Notes: generated by a model from the letters alone, not told the origin. DNA of 47,414 nt from Acidimicrobiales bacterium (GCA_029247365.1 JAQWLJ010000066.1:1-47414); one strand, 5' to 3'. Positions 23,499-32,538 are shown, counted from the stretch's first letter. Numbers and translations: made by a program.

Positions 23499-24929
23499 AT
23501 GCCCGTTGAAGCAGTCGCCACCACCGGGATCTACTGCCGTCCCGAGTGCGCTGCCACACCCCTGCCGCACAACACCTCGTTGTTCTCGGCCCCGATCGCA
23601 GCCGAGGCTGCTGGTTATCGTCCGTGTCTCCGGTGTCGCCCCGATCGGCACCTGCGTTCGATCGAGGTCAGCAGTGCGCCGCTGCCGATCCAGGGGGCCG
23701 TGGCCCTCATCTCGTCGGGCTTTCTCGACCGTTTCGATGAGGCGGCCCTGGCCGGCCGGGTCGGCTACTCGCCCCGTCAGCTCCGGCGCTTGTTCGAGCA
23801 GCATGTCGGGGCCACGCCCGACTTCGTCGCGCGAAGTCGACGCGCCCACTTCGCGCGGCGACTCCTCGACGAATCGGACCTGTCGATGACTGTGATTGCG
23901 TCGGCTTCGGGGTTTGGGTCGGTTCGCCAGATGAACCGCGTGGTCGAGCAGATCTTCCGGTTTGCGCCGAACGAGTTGCGGGCGAAGCGTCGAACGCGCG
24001 ATGTGCTCGCGGCCGACGGCGGTCTTCGCCTCCGAATCCCCACTGGCTCGCTCCTTGACGTCGATCAGATTGCCCGCCACCTTCAGCCTCGGCTCACCTC
24101 GGGGGTCGAGTCGCTCGACGGGGCGGTGTACCGACGTACGGTCGATACGTGCGGCCACCCGGGGGTGATCGAGGTTGATCTGGCGGCCGCTTCGGATGCC
24201 GTGGAACTGATCGCTCACCTCCCGACCTTCGAGTCGATCATCGACGAGGTCGCCCGGGTTCGGCATATGTTCGGCTTTGACGATGATCGCGCCACTGCGC
24301 CTCGCCAGTTGGCGACCGATCCGAGTTTGGGTCGTCTTGTTCGGCGCCGCCCGAATCTCCGGGTCGTCGGCGGTTGGGACCGGTTCGAGACGGCCGTGCG
24401 GGTGATCGTCGGCCAGCAGGTGAGCGTCGGCGGTGCCACCACCGTCACCGCCGGGCTCGTCGAGCGTCACGGCACCCCATTGCCGGCGCCGGCGCTTGGC
24501 CTGACGCACCTCTTCCCGACGCCCGAGCAACTCGGGCCCCTTGCGGCCGGCGACACTGACGAAGGGATGCCGCGTCGTCGAGCGCAGACCATCGGTGAAC
24601 TCGCCACTGCGGTGCTCGACGGCCGCGTCGACCTGTTCACCCCCAGTCCAGCGGAGCTCCGCAAGCAGCTTGTTGCGCTCCCCGGTATTGGCCCGTGGAC
24701 CGCCGAAGTCGTAGCGATGCGAGCAGCTCGCGATCCCGATGTCTTCCCGGCCGGCGATCTCGGTATCCGCCAAGCCGTTGCCGCCCTCGACGCAACGACC
24801 GAGCTCCCGTCCGAAGACGAGTGCCGGGCCCGGGCCGAGGGCTGGCGCCCGCACCGTTCCCTCGCTGCCCAACACTTGTGGGCAAGTCTGCACACCGACG
24901 ATCCTTGCGCAGAGGAGAACTATCGATGA
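23499..24929 (+). CDS. alkA: Ada-type/AraC/AlkA fusion: 3-methyladenine DNA glycosylase with shortened methyl-sensing domain
   Basis: A 476-residue DNA-repair and regulatory protein. Residues 8-45 form the zinc-binding Ada domain (TTGIYCRPEC...YRPCLRCRPD, four Cys, the first being the methyl acceptor in Ada). Residues about 65-165 form an AraC-type HTH pair (YSPRQLRRLFEQHVGATPDF...). The C-terminal 290 residues form AlkA with the helix-hairpin-helix LPGIGPWTAEVVAMRA and the catalytic Asp in DVFPAGDLGIRQAV. It removes alkylated bases and probably senses methyl damage to induce the operon. CATACT lies six bases before this ATG, so the start is supported although the usual 20-30 residues of the Ada domain before TTGIYC are missing. 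ATGA overlap with ogt. Confidence 0.88.
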   Translation: MPVEAVATTGIYCRPECAATPLPHNTSLFSAPIAAEAAGYRPCLRCRPDRHLRSIEVSSAPLPIQGAVALISSGFLDRFDEAALAGRVGYSPRQLRRLFEQHVGATPDFVARSRRAHFARRLLDESDLSMTVIASASGFGSVRQMNRVVEQIFRFAPNELRAKRRTRDVLAADGGLRLRIPTGSLLDVDQIARHLQPRLTSGVESLDGAVYRRTVDTCGHPGVIEVDLAAASDAVELIAHLPTFESIIDEVARVRHMFGFDDDRATAPRQLATDPSLGRLVRRRPNLRVVGGWDRFETAVRVIVGQQVSVGGATTVTAGLVERHGTPLPAPALGLTHLFPTPEQLGPLAAGDTDEGMPRRRAQTIGELATAVLDGRVDLFTPSPAELRKQLVALPGIGPWTAEVVAMRAARDPDVFPAGDLGIRQAVAALDATTELPSEDECRARAEGWRPHRSLAAQHLWASLHTDDPCAEENYR

Positions 24930-25423
24930 CCGCCATCTTGCACCAGTGCCGCCTCGACTCGCCGATCGGTGAGTTGACCCTCATTGCCAGCGAGGCCGGC
25001 CTTCGTCGCATCTCGTGGCCCGACGAAGAGGTTGCGCACTGCGACGGCGTCGGGGGTGACGATGCCCACCCGGTCTTGGCTGCCGCCGCCGAGCAGCTTG
25101 GCGAGTACTTCAACGGTGATCGCCACGAGTTCGACCTCCCTCTTGACGTCGTGGGCACCGACTTCCAACGCGAGGTGTGGTTCGCCCTTATCAGCGTTCC
25201 TTACGGCCAGACCGCCTCGTACGGCGAGCAGGCTGAACGCATCGGTCGACCCGGTGCGTCTCGGGCCGTTGGTGCTGCGAACGGCAAGAACCCCCTGCCA
25301 ATCGTGCTCCCGTGCCATCGGATCGTGGGTGCCGACGGGTCGCTCACCGGGTTTGCCGGCGGGCTCGATCTCAAGCAGAAGCTGCTGGCCCATGAGCAGG
25401 CGCAACAATCGCTCCACATCTGA
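24926..25423 (+). CDS. ogt: Methylated-DNA--protein-cysteine S-methyltransferase (O6-alkylguanine repair)
   Basis: A 165-residue suicide repair enzyme. The C-terminal DNA-binding domain has FQREVWFALISVPYGQTASYGEQAERIG, the Arg/Asn region RAVGAANGKNPLPIVLPCHRIVG with acceptor Cys in PCHR, then GSLTGFAGGLDLKQKLLAHE. The N-terminal domain begins DSPIGELTLIAS. It transfers methyl from O6-methylguanine in DNA to its own Cys. The ATG overlaps the stop of the AlkA fusion gene, with AGAGGAG as ribosome site, so base-excision and direct-reversal enzymes are made together. This is a complete alkylation-damage response unit. Confidence 0.95.
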   Translation: MTAILHQCRLDSPIGELTLIASEAGLRRISWPDEEVAHCDGVGGDDAHPVLAAAAEQLGEYFNGDRHEFDLPLDVVGTDFQREVWFALISVPYGQTASYGEQAERIGRPGASRAVGAANGKNPLPIVLPCHRIVGADGSLTGFAGGLDLKQKLLAHEQAQQSLHI

Positions 25424-25444
25424 TTGTCGGTCTACGCTCGCAGT

Positions 25445-26224
25445 ATGCCGCAGCAGTTCGACCAGTACGCCGAGATCGCTTACGGCGCAGGCACCGATCG
25501 ATCGATCGACCCCGCCGAGCAGCGCAAGCTGTGGAAGTGGGAGGCCGCGATCGGCTACCGGATGTTTGCTGCGCTTCGTTGGGGCCAGCTCGGGGACGGG
25601 CACATCACCTTTCGCGACCCCGACCGTCGCGACCACTTCTGGATGCTGTCGTATGGCGTGCCATTTCGAGCCGCGACCGTCCATGATCTGATTCTCATTG
25701 CTCCCGATGGCTCGATCGCCGACGGTCCGCCGCATGCCACTGCGAACACCGCTGGCTACAACATTCACATGCCGCTGCTCGAGGTCCGCCAGGACATCAA
25801 CTCAGCGGCGCACACCCATACCGCGTTCGGGACGCCCTGGTCAGCAAACGTCGAGCCGTTCCGGGCGATCAGCCAGGAGTCGTGCTCGTTCGTCTTCAAT
25901 CAGGCGATCTACGAAGGGGAAGACCTCGAGGTCGATTCGACCGATGGGGGCTACCGCATCGCGAAAGCGATCGGTACGAACACGCTTGTCATCCTCCGGA
26001 ACCACGGCCTCCTCACCGGCGGCCAATCACCGGCCGAGTCCGTCGGCTGGTTCGTGCTCGCCGAACGCGTCGCTGAGGTCCACGTGAAAGCGCCCGACGG
26101 TAAACCGATCTCCGACGAGATGGCCAAGCACATCGCCCAGAGCTTCGAAGACCCGACGATGGCCTGGCGAACGTGGCAATGGCTGGCCCGCGATCTGGTT
26201 CCTGACCCATCAGTGGTTCTATGA
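25445..26224 (+). CDS. Class II aldolase/adducin-family protein
   Basis: A 259-residue protein of the L-fuculose-phosphate aldolase/adducin fold. The zinc-binding His pair is in NSAAHTHTAFGT and the third His in LVILRNHGLLTGG. GQLGDGHITFRDP (around residue 47) replaces the usual G-x-x-S-x-R. WAERVAEV-type helices (FVLAERVAEVHVKA) end the domain. The family's substrates include sugar phosphates, hydroxy acids and steroid-side-chain acids, so substrate and even aldolase activity are open. TACGCT lies six bases before the ATG, which supports this start. It is a single transcription unit that converges on the malate synthase gene. Confidence 0.85.
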   Translation: MPQQFDQYAEIAYGAGTDRSIDPAEQRKLWKWEAAIGYRMFAALRWGQLGDGHITFRDPDRRDHFWMLSYGVPFRAATVHDLILIAPDGSIADGPPHATANTAGYNIHMPLLEVRQDINSAAHTHTAFGTPWSANVEPFRAISQESCSFVFNQAIYEGEDLEVDSTDGGYRIAKAIGTNTLVILRNHGLLTGGQSPAESVGWFVLAERVAEVHVKAPDGKPISDEMAKHIAQSFEDPTMAWRTWQWLARDLVPDPSVVL

Positions 26225-26287
26225 CCGATCGGCGTCGAGAGGGCATCGTCGCGTCGTCGAGCGAATGAGGGCCCCGACGACCAGGAG

Positions 26288-28444
26288 CTAGCGAGCTTGT
26301 GTCGCCTTCTGGCGGCGGCGGTGAGCTCGCAGAATTGCCTCGGTGTACCCGTTCTTCTGGGCCCGACCCTCGAGCACGAGCGCAACGGCAGCCTGGAACG
26401 GGATTGACGCGTTGTAGTCGGAGGCCATCGGCTCGTAGACGTCGTCGTCGGCATTTTGGCCGTCGACCGCGATGGCCATTCGCTGCATTGCCTCTCGGAC
26501 CCGGGCTTCGTCGACAAGTCCGTGATGAAGCCAGTTGGCCACGTGCTGCGACGAGATGCGCAGCGTGGCCAGGTCTTCCATCAGTCCGACATCGTCAATG
26601 TCGGGAACGGTCGAGCAGCCGACACCCTGGCCAACCCAGCGAACGACGTAGCCGAGAATCGATTGGCAATTGTTGTCGAGCTCGGTCTGGATATCGGCCT
26701 CGGTCAGCTCGCCTTCGAGAAGCGGGATCGCGGTCAGTTCCTCGACCGACCGCCGCGCCCGACCGTGGATTTCTTCCTGGCGGGCGGCCACGTTGGTGTC
26801 GAAGTAGTGCGTGGCGTGCAGGGTGGCGGCGGTGGGTGACGGCACCCAAGCGCAGTTGGCGCCGGACTGTGGGTGGCTGGCCTTGGTGGCGAGCATCTCG
26901 GCCATCTCGGAGGGCTTGGCCCACATGCCCTTGCCGATCTGGGACCGGTTCTGCATGCCGGCAGCGAGGCCAGCATCGACGTTCGCGTCCTCGTAGGCGA
27001 GGAGCCAGGTTGCACCCTTCATGTCGCCCTTCTTGAGCATCGGGCCGGCTTCCATGTCGGTGTGGATCTCGTCGCCGGTGCGATCCAGGAAGCCGGTGTT
27101 GATGAAGACGACCCGCTCCCGGGCCTGGTCAATCGCGGCTGTGAGATTGAGAGAGGTACGACGTTCCTCGTCCATGATCCCCATCTTCAGTGTGGCGGGC
27201 TCAAGGCCGAGCGCCGCTTCGACGCGACCAAACAGTTCCACTGCCCACGCAACCTCGTCGGCGCCGTGCATCTTCGGCTTCACGATGTAGATCGAACCGG
27301 CGCGGCTGTTGCAAAAATCACCCGTGCCGAGCAGGTCGTGCTTGCTGGCCAGGGCGGTGATGAAGCAGTCAAGAATCGTCTCGTAGATCGGTTCACCGTT
27401 CATCGTTACCGCGTCGGTCGTGAGGTGATGCCCGACGTTTCTGACGAGCATGCACGCACGGCCCTGCATCACGAGCTCGGGTCCGTCGGCGGCGGTGTAG
27501 ATCCGGTCACCGTTGAGGCGCCGCTCCATGGTTTCGCCACCCTTTTGGAAGGTTGAGACGAGATCGCCCTTCATCAAGCCGAGCCAGTTGCCGTAGATGA
27601 CGACCTTGTCGTCGGCGTCGACCGCGCTCACGGAGTCTTCACAGTCCATGATCGATGACACGGCTGACTCGAGGTCGATATCGGCAATGCCGGCTGCATC
27701 GTCCTTCCCGATGTCGTCGGTTCGATCGATGCGAATATCGGCATGGAGGCCGTGCTTGCGAAGCAGGACGTTGGTCGGGTTGGCGGCGTCGCCGGCATGG
27801 CCGACGAACTGGCTCGGGTCGGCGAGGCCGGTGGTGGTTTCGCCGAGCGACACCTGCAAGGCGCCGTCAACAATTGCGTAGCCCGTTGCGTCGTCGTGGC
27901 TGCCGTTGGCGAGTGGAGCGTGTGAGTTGAGAAACACGCGCCCCCATGCGATGACCTTCGCGCCGCGAACCGGGTTGTACCCCCGACCTGCTTCGGCACC
28001 GCCCTCGTCGGAGATGACATCGGTGCCGTAGAGCGCGTCGTACAGCGAGCCCCAGCGGGCGTTTGCCGCATTGAGGGCATAGCGGGAATTATCGAGCGGC
28101 ACGACGAGTTGCGCACCGGCGGTGCCGGCGATCTCCGCATCGACGTTGCTGGTGGCGATGGCAACGTCGGTGGGGGCATGTTCGAGATAGCCGATCTCGC
28201 GAAGAAAACCGAGATAAGCGTCGTGGTCGCGGCTGCCCTTATTGGCAACGAGGTAGGCGTCGATCTGGGCCTGCAGATCGTCGCGTCGCGCGAGGAGGGC
28301 CGCATTGCGGGGGCTCAGGTCGGTGAGTACGGCCTGAAGTGCGGCCCAGAAGTCGTTCGCGGCGACGCCGGAGTCGGGGGTGAGCGCCGTCTCGACGAAG
28401 TCGTGGAGTGGCTGGGCGATTTCAAGGGAACCGATGCGGACCAT
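26288..28444 (-). CDS. glcB: Malate synthase G
   Basis: A 718-residue protein, the length of E. coli GlcB (723). Diagnostic stretches are RGYNPVRGAKVIAWGRVFLN, DIDLESAVSSIMDCEDSVSAVDADDKV, MKPKMHGADEVAWAVELFGRVE (in the form IVKPKMHG), LKMGIMDEERRTSLNLTAAI (catalytic region with Glu/Asp for Mg2+) and ERVVFINTGFLDRTGDEIHTDMEAGPM. It condenses glyoxylate with acetyl-CoA to malate and supports growth on C2 compounds and acetyl units. No isocitrate lyase is next to it, so glyoxylate may come from glycolate or glycine oxidation; sarcosine-type oxidation in this window yields glycine. TAACAT lies seven bases before the ATG and overlaps an imperfect palindrome. The gene is divergent from an SDR gene. 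Confidence 0.95.
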   Translation of the reverse strand: MVRIGSLEIAQPLHDFVETALTPDSGVAANDFWAALQAVLTDLSPRNAALLARRDDLQAQIDAYLVANKGSRDHDAYLGFLREIGYLEHAPTDVAIATSNVDAEIAGTAGAQLVVPLDNSRYALNAANARWGSLYDALYGTDVISDEGGAEAGRGYNPVRGAKVIAWGRVFLNSHAPLANGSHDDATGYAIVDGALQVSLGETTTGLADPSQFVGHAGDAANPTNVLLRKHGLHADIRIDRTDDIGKDDAAGIADIDLESAVSSIMDCEDSVSAVDADDKVVIYGNWLGLMKGDLVSTFQKGGETMERRLNGDRIYTAADGPELVMQGRACMLVRNVGHHLTTDAVTMNGEPIYETILDCFITALASKHDLLGTGDFCNSRAGSIYIVKPKMHGADEVAWAVELFGRVEAALGLEPATLKMGIMDEERRTSLNLTAAIDQARERVVFINTGFLDRTGDEIHTDMEAGPMLKKGDMKGATWLLAYEDANVDAGLAAGMQNRSQIGKGMWAKPSEMAEMLATKASHPQSGANCAWVPSPTAATLHATHYFDTNVAARQEEIHGRARRSVEELTAIPLLEGELTEADIQTELDNNCQSILGYVVRWVGQGVGCSTVPDIDDVGLMEDLATLRISSQHVANWLHHGLVDEARVREAMQRMAIAVDGQNADDDVYEPMASDYNASIPFQAAVALVLEGRAQKNGYTEAILRAHRRRQKATQAR

Positions 28445-28453
28445 GTCATCGAT

Positions 28454-28469
28454 GTTAACGAGCGTTCAC
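28454..28469. promoter_or_regulatory. Imperfect palindrome GTTAACGAGCGTTCAC overlapping the glcB -10
   Basis: Twelve of sixteen bases are symmetrical, with half-site GT(T/G)AACG about AG. It overlaps the glcB -10 hexamer (minus strand, 28457-28452), about 12 bp before the TACTGT hexamer of the divergent SDR gene. A TetR- or GntR-type operator fits. No regulator gene is adjacent. Confidence 0.4.
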
Positions 28470-28491
28470 TGTCATCGCGGTACTGTGCAGT

Positions 28492-29280
28492 ATGACGACT
28501 CTCGCCGACTACCGGGCCCTCTTCGATCTTTCTCGCTCTCGGGCTGCGGTTATTGGAGCCGGGTCGGGGATCGGGGAGGCGAGTGCTCGAGCACTGGCCG
28601 CTCATGGCGCTGCGGTGACGTGTGCCGATCTCGATATCGGCGCGGCACAGGCCACCGCTGCTGCGATTGTTGCCGAGGGCGGCATCGCGGAAGCAGCGGC
28701 GGTCGACATCACCGACGCTGGCTCCGTTGACGCTCTGTTCGGGTTGGGCCGCATCGATGCCGCAGTGATCACGCCCTCGATCAATGTCCGCAAGCAACTT
28801 CTCGACATGAGCGAGGACGAGTTCGCCCGCGTTGTCGACCTCAATCTGAAGGGCACCTTCACTGCGATGCGAGCCGCAGGCCGATCGATGGCTGAGCAGG
28901 GCGGTGGCTCGATCGTGGTGTTCAGCTCCGTGCGATCGCAGGTCGTCGAACCGGGACAGGGTGTCTACGCGGCTACGAAGGCGGGGGCTATCGCACTGGT
29001 GAAGACCCTGGCTGCCGAACTCGCACCACAGCAGGTGCGGGTCAACGCCGTGTGCCCTGGTGTGGTTGAAACGCCACTTACCGAGCAGATCAAGGCCGAC
29101 CCCGAGTGGTACCAGGCCTACGCCGACATCAGCGCACTTGGCCGGTGGAGTCAGCCCGAAGAGCAGACGGGCGCAGTCGTTTATCTCGCCTCGCAGGCGA
29201 GTTCCTTCGTCACCGGCTCCACCTTGTTCGTCGATGGCGGCTGGCTCGCGGTCGACGGCCGCTACACCCCGCCGCTGTAG
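28492..29280 (+). CDS. Short-chain dehydrogenase/reductase (SDR)
   Basis: A 262-residue SDR. The cofactor motif is IGAGSGIGEAS, and the NAD region is CADLDIGAAQ. The usual NNAG is replaced by VITPSINV (DAAVITPSINVRK), an unusual variant. Catalytic Ser lies in VFSSVRSQV, Tyr and Lys in YAATKAG, and the C-terminal loop is VTGSTLFVDGGWLAVDG. It likely oxidises an alcohol with NAD+. TACTGT lies five bases before the ATG. It shares a 47-bp divergent region with glcB, which may indicate a joint role in a glycolate- or hydroxyacid-related pathway. Confidence 0.85.
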   Translation: MTTLADYRALFDLSRSRAAVIGAGSGIGEASARALAAHGAAVTCADLDIGAAQATAAAIVAEGGIAEAAAVDITDAGSVDALFGLGRIDAAVITPSINVRKQLLDMSEDEFARVVDLNLKGTFTAMRAAGRSMAEQGGGSIVVFSSVRSQVVEPGQGVYAATKAGAIALVKTLAAELAPQQVRVNAVCPGVVETPLTEQIKADPEWYQAYADISALGRWSQPEEQTGAVVYLASQASSFVTGSTLFVDGGWLAVDGRYTPPL

Positions 29281-29296
29281 CCGTCGCAGCCTGCGT

Positions 29297-30490
29297 TCAG
29301 CCCTCGAGGAAGTTGATTGCCGCTTGGGCGAACACCCTGGTGTACTGGATGATTTCGTCAAGTTCGACGAACTCGTCGACCTGATGGGCGATCCACTTGC
29401 CACCGGGCCCGTACACCACGCTGTCGAGACCGCCGTCGCGCCACAGGATGGTGCCGTCGGTGCTGCCAGGTACACCGCCGTAGATCGGCGCTTCCCCGGT
29501 GATTGCTTCGTGGGCCCGGGCCAGCGCTTGGCAGACCGGTGAGTTGACGGCCGTGTCGGTCGACGGGCGGTCGTCGATCACGGTAAGTCTGAGCGTGACG
29601 TCGGTGGCGTCGGCGATCGCGTCGAGGAATGCCTCCACCTCGGCGATCAGCTCGTGATGGTCGACGTCGGGAGTCGTTCGCACATCAATGGCCATCGTGG
29701 CCTCGGCCGGGATCACGTTGATCTGTTCGATCGTGCCGGCATCGACCACGGTCGGCGTCAGCCAGACATGGCCGAGATGCTCATAGGCGCCGTGACGGGC
29801 CTGCCGCTTGGCTTCGAGGTCGGCGATCGCCGCTCCCACCCGAACAAGCGCACCGATCGGGTTCACGCCCTGATCGGGCATGGCGCCATGCGCCATCTGA
29901 CCTGTGGCATCGATCCGGAGCCGGATGGCGCCTTTCGAGACGGCACAGATCTCGCCACCCTCCGGCTCAGCAGAGATCGCGCCATCGATGCCGTCGCAGT
30001 GGCCAGCTGCGACAAAGTGCTTGACCCCGAGCATCATCTCTTCCTCGTCGCACAGCGCAGCGATGACGATGCGCCCCGGGAACGGTCCGGCCTGGTCGAC
30101 GGCTCGGGTGGCGTAGATGACGGCGGCGAGACCGCTCTTCATGTCGGCCGTGCCGCGACCGTACATTCGGCTGTCGGCAATGGTGGCGGCAAAAGGATCG
30201 TGGGTCCATGCCGATCGGTCGCCTTCGGTGACGACGTCGGTGTGACCCTCGAAGAGGAGGGTGGGGCCGGGCAACCCGCCGTCGACCGTGCAGATGACGT
30301 TTGGGCGCCCTGGTGCCACCTCCTCCACGATTGGCTCCCAGCCGAACGAGCGCATCCGTTCGACGATCGCAGCGGCGGCGGGGGCTTCGGATCGCCCGGT
30401 AGCGGGGTCGTTGACGCTTTCGATCCGCACCAGCTCGGCCGTGAACGCGATCACTGCGTCGGCGTCTATCTCAACGACGCGGGTGCTCAT
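29297..30490 (-). CDS. M20-family metallopeptidase/deacylase (ArgE/DapE-like)
   Basis: A 397-residue di-zinc hydrolase. The metal motifs are FEGHTDVVTEGDRSAW (His and the Asp two residues on), GRGTADMKSGLAAV (bridging Asp), LCDEEEMMLG (catalytic Glu and metal Glu), and HQVDEFVELDEI near the end. The inserted dimerisation domain spans about residues 175-295 (AVSKGAIRLRIDATGQMAHGAMPDQGVNPI). Its reaction is cleavage of an N-acyl or peptide bond of an amino acid such as N-acetylornithine, N-succinyl-DAP or carbamoyl amino acids. The specific substrate is not decidable. It faces the SDR gene convergently with 16 bp between. Confidence 0.88.
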   Translation of the reverse strand: MSTRVVEIDADAVIAFTAELVRIESVNDPATGRSEAPAAAAIVERMRSFGWEPIVEEVAPGRPNVICTVDGGLPGPTLLFEGHTDVVTEGDRSAWTHDPFAATIADSRMYGRGTADMKSGLAAVIYATRAVDQAGPFPGRIVIAALCDEEEMMLGVKHFVAAGHCDGIDGAISAEPEGGEICAVSKGAIRLRIDATGQMAHGAMPDQGVNPIGALVRVGAAIADLEAKRQARHGAYEHLGHVWLTPTVVDAGTIEQINVIPAEATMAIDVRTTPDVDHHELIAEVEAFLDAIADATDVTLRLTVIDDRPSTDTAVNSPVCQALARAHEAITGEAPIYGGVPGSTDGTILWRDGGLDSVVYGPGGKWIAHQVDEFVELDEIIQYTRVFAQAAINFLEG

Positions 30491-30812
30491 CGCGCCATGC
30501 CATTCGAGTTCGGTCTCATGGGACGAGACGGTAGCCCGGCTCCTGGGTCTCAGCTGGGGGCGGGGCGAGAGGCGCCCTTGTGCGGTCGGCGGTGAGGATC
30601 ACCTCGCCGACGACGACTGGGCTGTTTTTGGGGGGTCTGGGTCGCAAGCATCCAAGCTGTGGGCTCGGCCGGGAGCTGGTCATACGACGCCTGCCGCGCG
30701 GCATCGCCGGCTTCGGTCTTCCACTCCGCAACGGCCACGAACGACGCTGGCTCTACCGACCGCCGGATCAGCTAGCGGCGGATGAAACCGGGGTTGGTGA
30801 CCGACTGGACGC
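30491..30812. other. 322-bp region without an intact gene
   Basis: The stretch lies between the start of the M20 gene and the stop of the ridA gene, both on the minus strand. It holds a possible frameshifted minus-strand remnant (next entry) and a T5G6 run at 30625-30635. I see no other gene or terminator-like hairpin in it. Confidence 0.5.
30516..30771 (-). pseudogene. Possible frameshifted small gene remnant
   Basis: On the minus strand one frame reads IRRSVEPASFVAVAEWKTEA and continues to MLATQTPQK. After a homopolymer C6A5 (plus-strand T5G6, 30625-30635) a second frame continues VVVGEVILTADRTRAPLAPP to a stop region near 30516. The two pieces read protein-like only when joined across the homopolymer, where slippage is common. 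The first part vaguely resembles the end of an antibiotic-biosynthesis-monooxygenase (ABM) domain. There is no clear start codon. This is a weak call. Confidence 0.25.
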
Positions 30813-31172
30813 TCATGGTTTGGTCACCGCCGCCGTCACGCAGATCTCGACGAGCAGCCCGGACCGGGCCATGTGGGCCTCGACGCAGGCCCGGGCCGGG
30901 GCGTGACCGTCGGGGACCCAGGCGTTCCAGACCTCGTTCATGAGCGCGAAGTGGTTGTCGATGTCGCGCAGAAAGATGGTCGCCGACAGGAGATTCTCGC
31001 GGTTTGTACCGGCTTCTTCGAGTGCCGCGTCGACGCGGGCGAGCGTCGATCGAGTCTGCTCCTGGATACCGGCGGCAGGGTCCTCGGCGACCTGGCCCGA
31101 TAGGTAGGCCACACCATTGTGGATCACGATCTTGCTGGCGCGTTCCGTCGTTTGTATGCGAGAGATGGGCAT
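30813..31172 (-). CDS. ridA: RidA-family (YjgF/YER057c) enamine/imine deaminase
   Basis: A 119-residue protein. [40 protein letters not shown], then [23 protein letters not shown] and the C-terminal [26 protein letters not shown] follow the RidA fold, with the Arg that binds the substrate carboxylate in ARACVEA. RidA proteins hydrolyse reactive enamines or imines released by PLP enzymes or flavin oxidases. The ATG at 31172 is preferred; TAGGGT lies eight bases upstream. It is divergent from a PLP-dependent class V aminotransferase-fold gene, and the flavin amine oxidases nearby also make imines, so the pairing is functionally sensible. Confidence 0.85.
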   Translation of the reverse strand: MPISRIQTTERASKIVIHNGVAYLSGQVAEDPAAGIQEQTRSTLARVDAALEEAGTNRENLLSATIFLRDIDNHFALMNEVWNAWVPDGHAPARACVEAHMARSGLLVEICVTAAVTKP

Positions 31173-31257
31173 GGGTCGCAACCCTATGTCGAAGCGTGGT
31201 GATCGACCGGGGTGCGGTGGTGGTTGGGCCGTAACCGACGTGGAAGGATCTGATCTC

Positions 31258-32508
31258 GTGACCTTCGATCCCGACCTCTTGATGACGATCCGCGATCGGT
31301 TCCATCACGCTGATGTCTGTCCCATTCAAGGCCCTCGCGCGTTCTTCGAGAACGCAGGCGGTTCGCTCACGTTGAAGGCCGCCGTCGAGCGCACGGCCGA
31401 GCTCATGGCCTTTCCCGACAACCAGGGCCGAACCAACGTCGCATCGCAGTATCTGATGGACGTGATCGCGCAGGGTCGATCCGACATGAAGCTGCTGCTC
31501 GGCGCCTCGGGCGGTGAGGTCTTCATCGGCGAGACCGGCACGGAGCTTCTGGGCCGGCTGATCCGAAACGCCATGCTCGCGTCCGATGGTGCGAAGGTGA
31601 TCGGCAGCAACCTCGAACACCCGGCGACGTTCAGCGCATGCCAGCGCTGGGCCGAAGTAGCTGGCAAGGAGTACGAGCAGGTCGCGTTCGACGTCGACAC
31701 CACCGTTGTCAGCGTGGAGCAATATCGTCCGGCGCTGACGCCTGACCTTGCGGTCGCCACCATCATCCACGCGAGTCCGGTCACCGGTATGCACGTCGAC
31801 ATTGCTGCGATTGCGGCCGAGATCCGGGCGGTCGCTCCCGAGTGTTTCATCATCGTTGACGGCATCCAGCACGCCGCCCACGGCCGGGTCGACATCGACG
31901 ACTACGGGATCGACGGGTATGTCGTGTCGGGATACAAGCTGTTCAGCCGGCACAACTTCGGCGTCGCCTGGGTCTCGAACCGGCTGGCCACCGCCCCGCA
32001 TGACCAGCTCTACGGAGCGGCTGCGAATGTCTGGGAGCTCGGTACCCGCGACGCGTCCGCGTACGCCGCGTTCTCTGAGGTCGTCCGCTATCTCGAGTGG
32101 TTGGGTACCGAGGTTGGCGAGTCGGGTGAGCCGCGCACGAAGATCGAAGCCGCCGCTGCCGCTATCTGCGATCAGGAACAAGATCTTGTCGACGCAATGA
32201 TGTGGGGGGTCGGCGGCCTGCCCGGGCTCGGACAGCTCGACAACGTGCGGGTGGTTGGCCCCGAGTCCAGTGAGCACCGTTCGGGGATGGTGTCGTTCTG
32301 GATCGAGGGTCACGACAGTCTTGATGTGGTCGATGCCCTCAACACCGACGGTGTGCGAACCCACGCCCGCAAGCGCGACTACTACTCGGTGGCGGTGCTG
32401 GAGCCGCTCGGGATCGAGAACTGCGTCCGGGCGTCGGCGAGTCACTACAACTCGCGGGCCGAGGTCGAGCAGATGCTCGCCACCATCAACCGATTAGCTG
32501 GCTCCTAG
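31258..32508 (+). CDS. Class V aminotransferase-fold PLP enzyme (cysteine-desulfurase/EgtE-like)
   Basis: A 416-residue fold-type I PLP enzyme. Residues 28-36 are FFENAGGSL. His121 ([12 protein letters not shown]) stacks on PLP, Asp201 ([12 protein letters not shown]) binds the pyridine nitrogen, and Lys227 in [17 protein letters not shown] forms the Schiff base. Such enzymes include cysteine desulfurases, selenocysteine lyases and the ergothioneine lyase EgtE. No conserved mobile Cys loop is obvious, so desulfurase activity is uncertain. The GTG at 31258 is chosen because GGAAGGA precedes it and upstream codons are non-conserved. Divergent from ridA (85 bp) and convergent with soxG. Confidence 0.85.
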   Translation: MTFDPDLLMTIRDRFHHADVCPIQGPRAFFENAGGSLTLKAAVERTAELMAFPDNQGRTNVASQYLMDVIAQGRSDMKLLLGASGGEVFIGETGTELLGRLIRNAMLASDGAKVIGSNLEHPATFSACQRWAEVAGKEYEQVAFDVDTTVVSVEQYRPALTPDLAVATIIHASPVTGMHVDIAAIAAEIRAVAPECFIIVDGIQHAAHGRVDIDDYGIDGYVVSGYKLFSRHNFGVAWVSNRLATAPHDQLYGAAANVWELGTRDASAYAAFSEVVRYLEWLGTEVGESGEPRTKIEAAAAAICDQEQDLVDAMMWGVGGLPGLGQLDNVRVVGPESSEHRSGMVSFWIEGHDSLDVVDALNTDGVRTHARKRDYYSVAVLEPLGIENCVRASASHYNSRAEVEQMLATINRLAGS

Positions 32509-32538
32509 TTGGCGCGTCGGGGCAACCGAACTCGACCG

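Noticed and set aside
23385-24893. 502-codon minus-strand frame opposite the AlkA fusion
   Set aside because: Long only because of high GC; the opposite strand carries Ada, AraC and HhH-GPD motifs.
30772-32445. 557-codon minus-strand frame opposite the class V aminotransferase gene
   Set aside because: Antisense of a gene with intact PLP residues, and it also runs into ridA in another frame.
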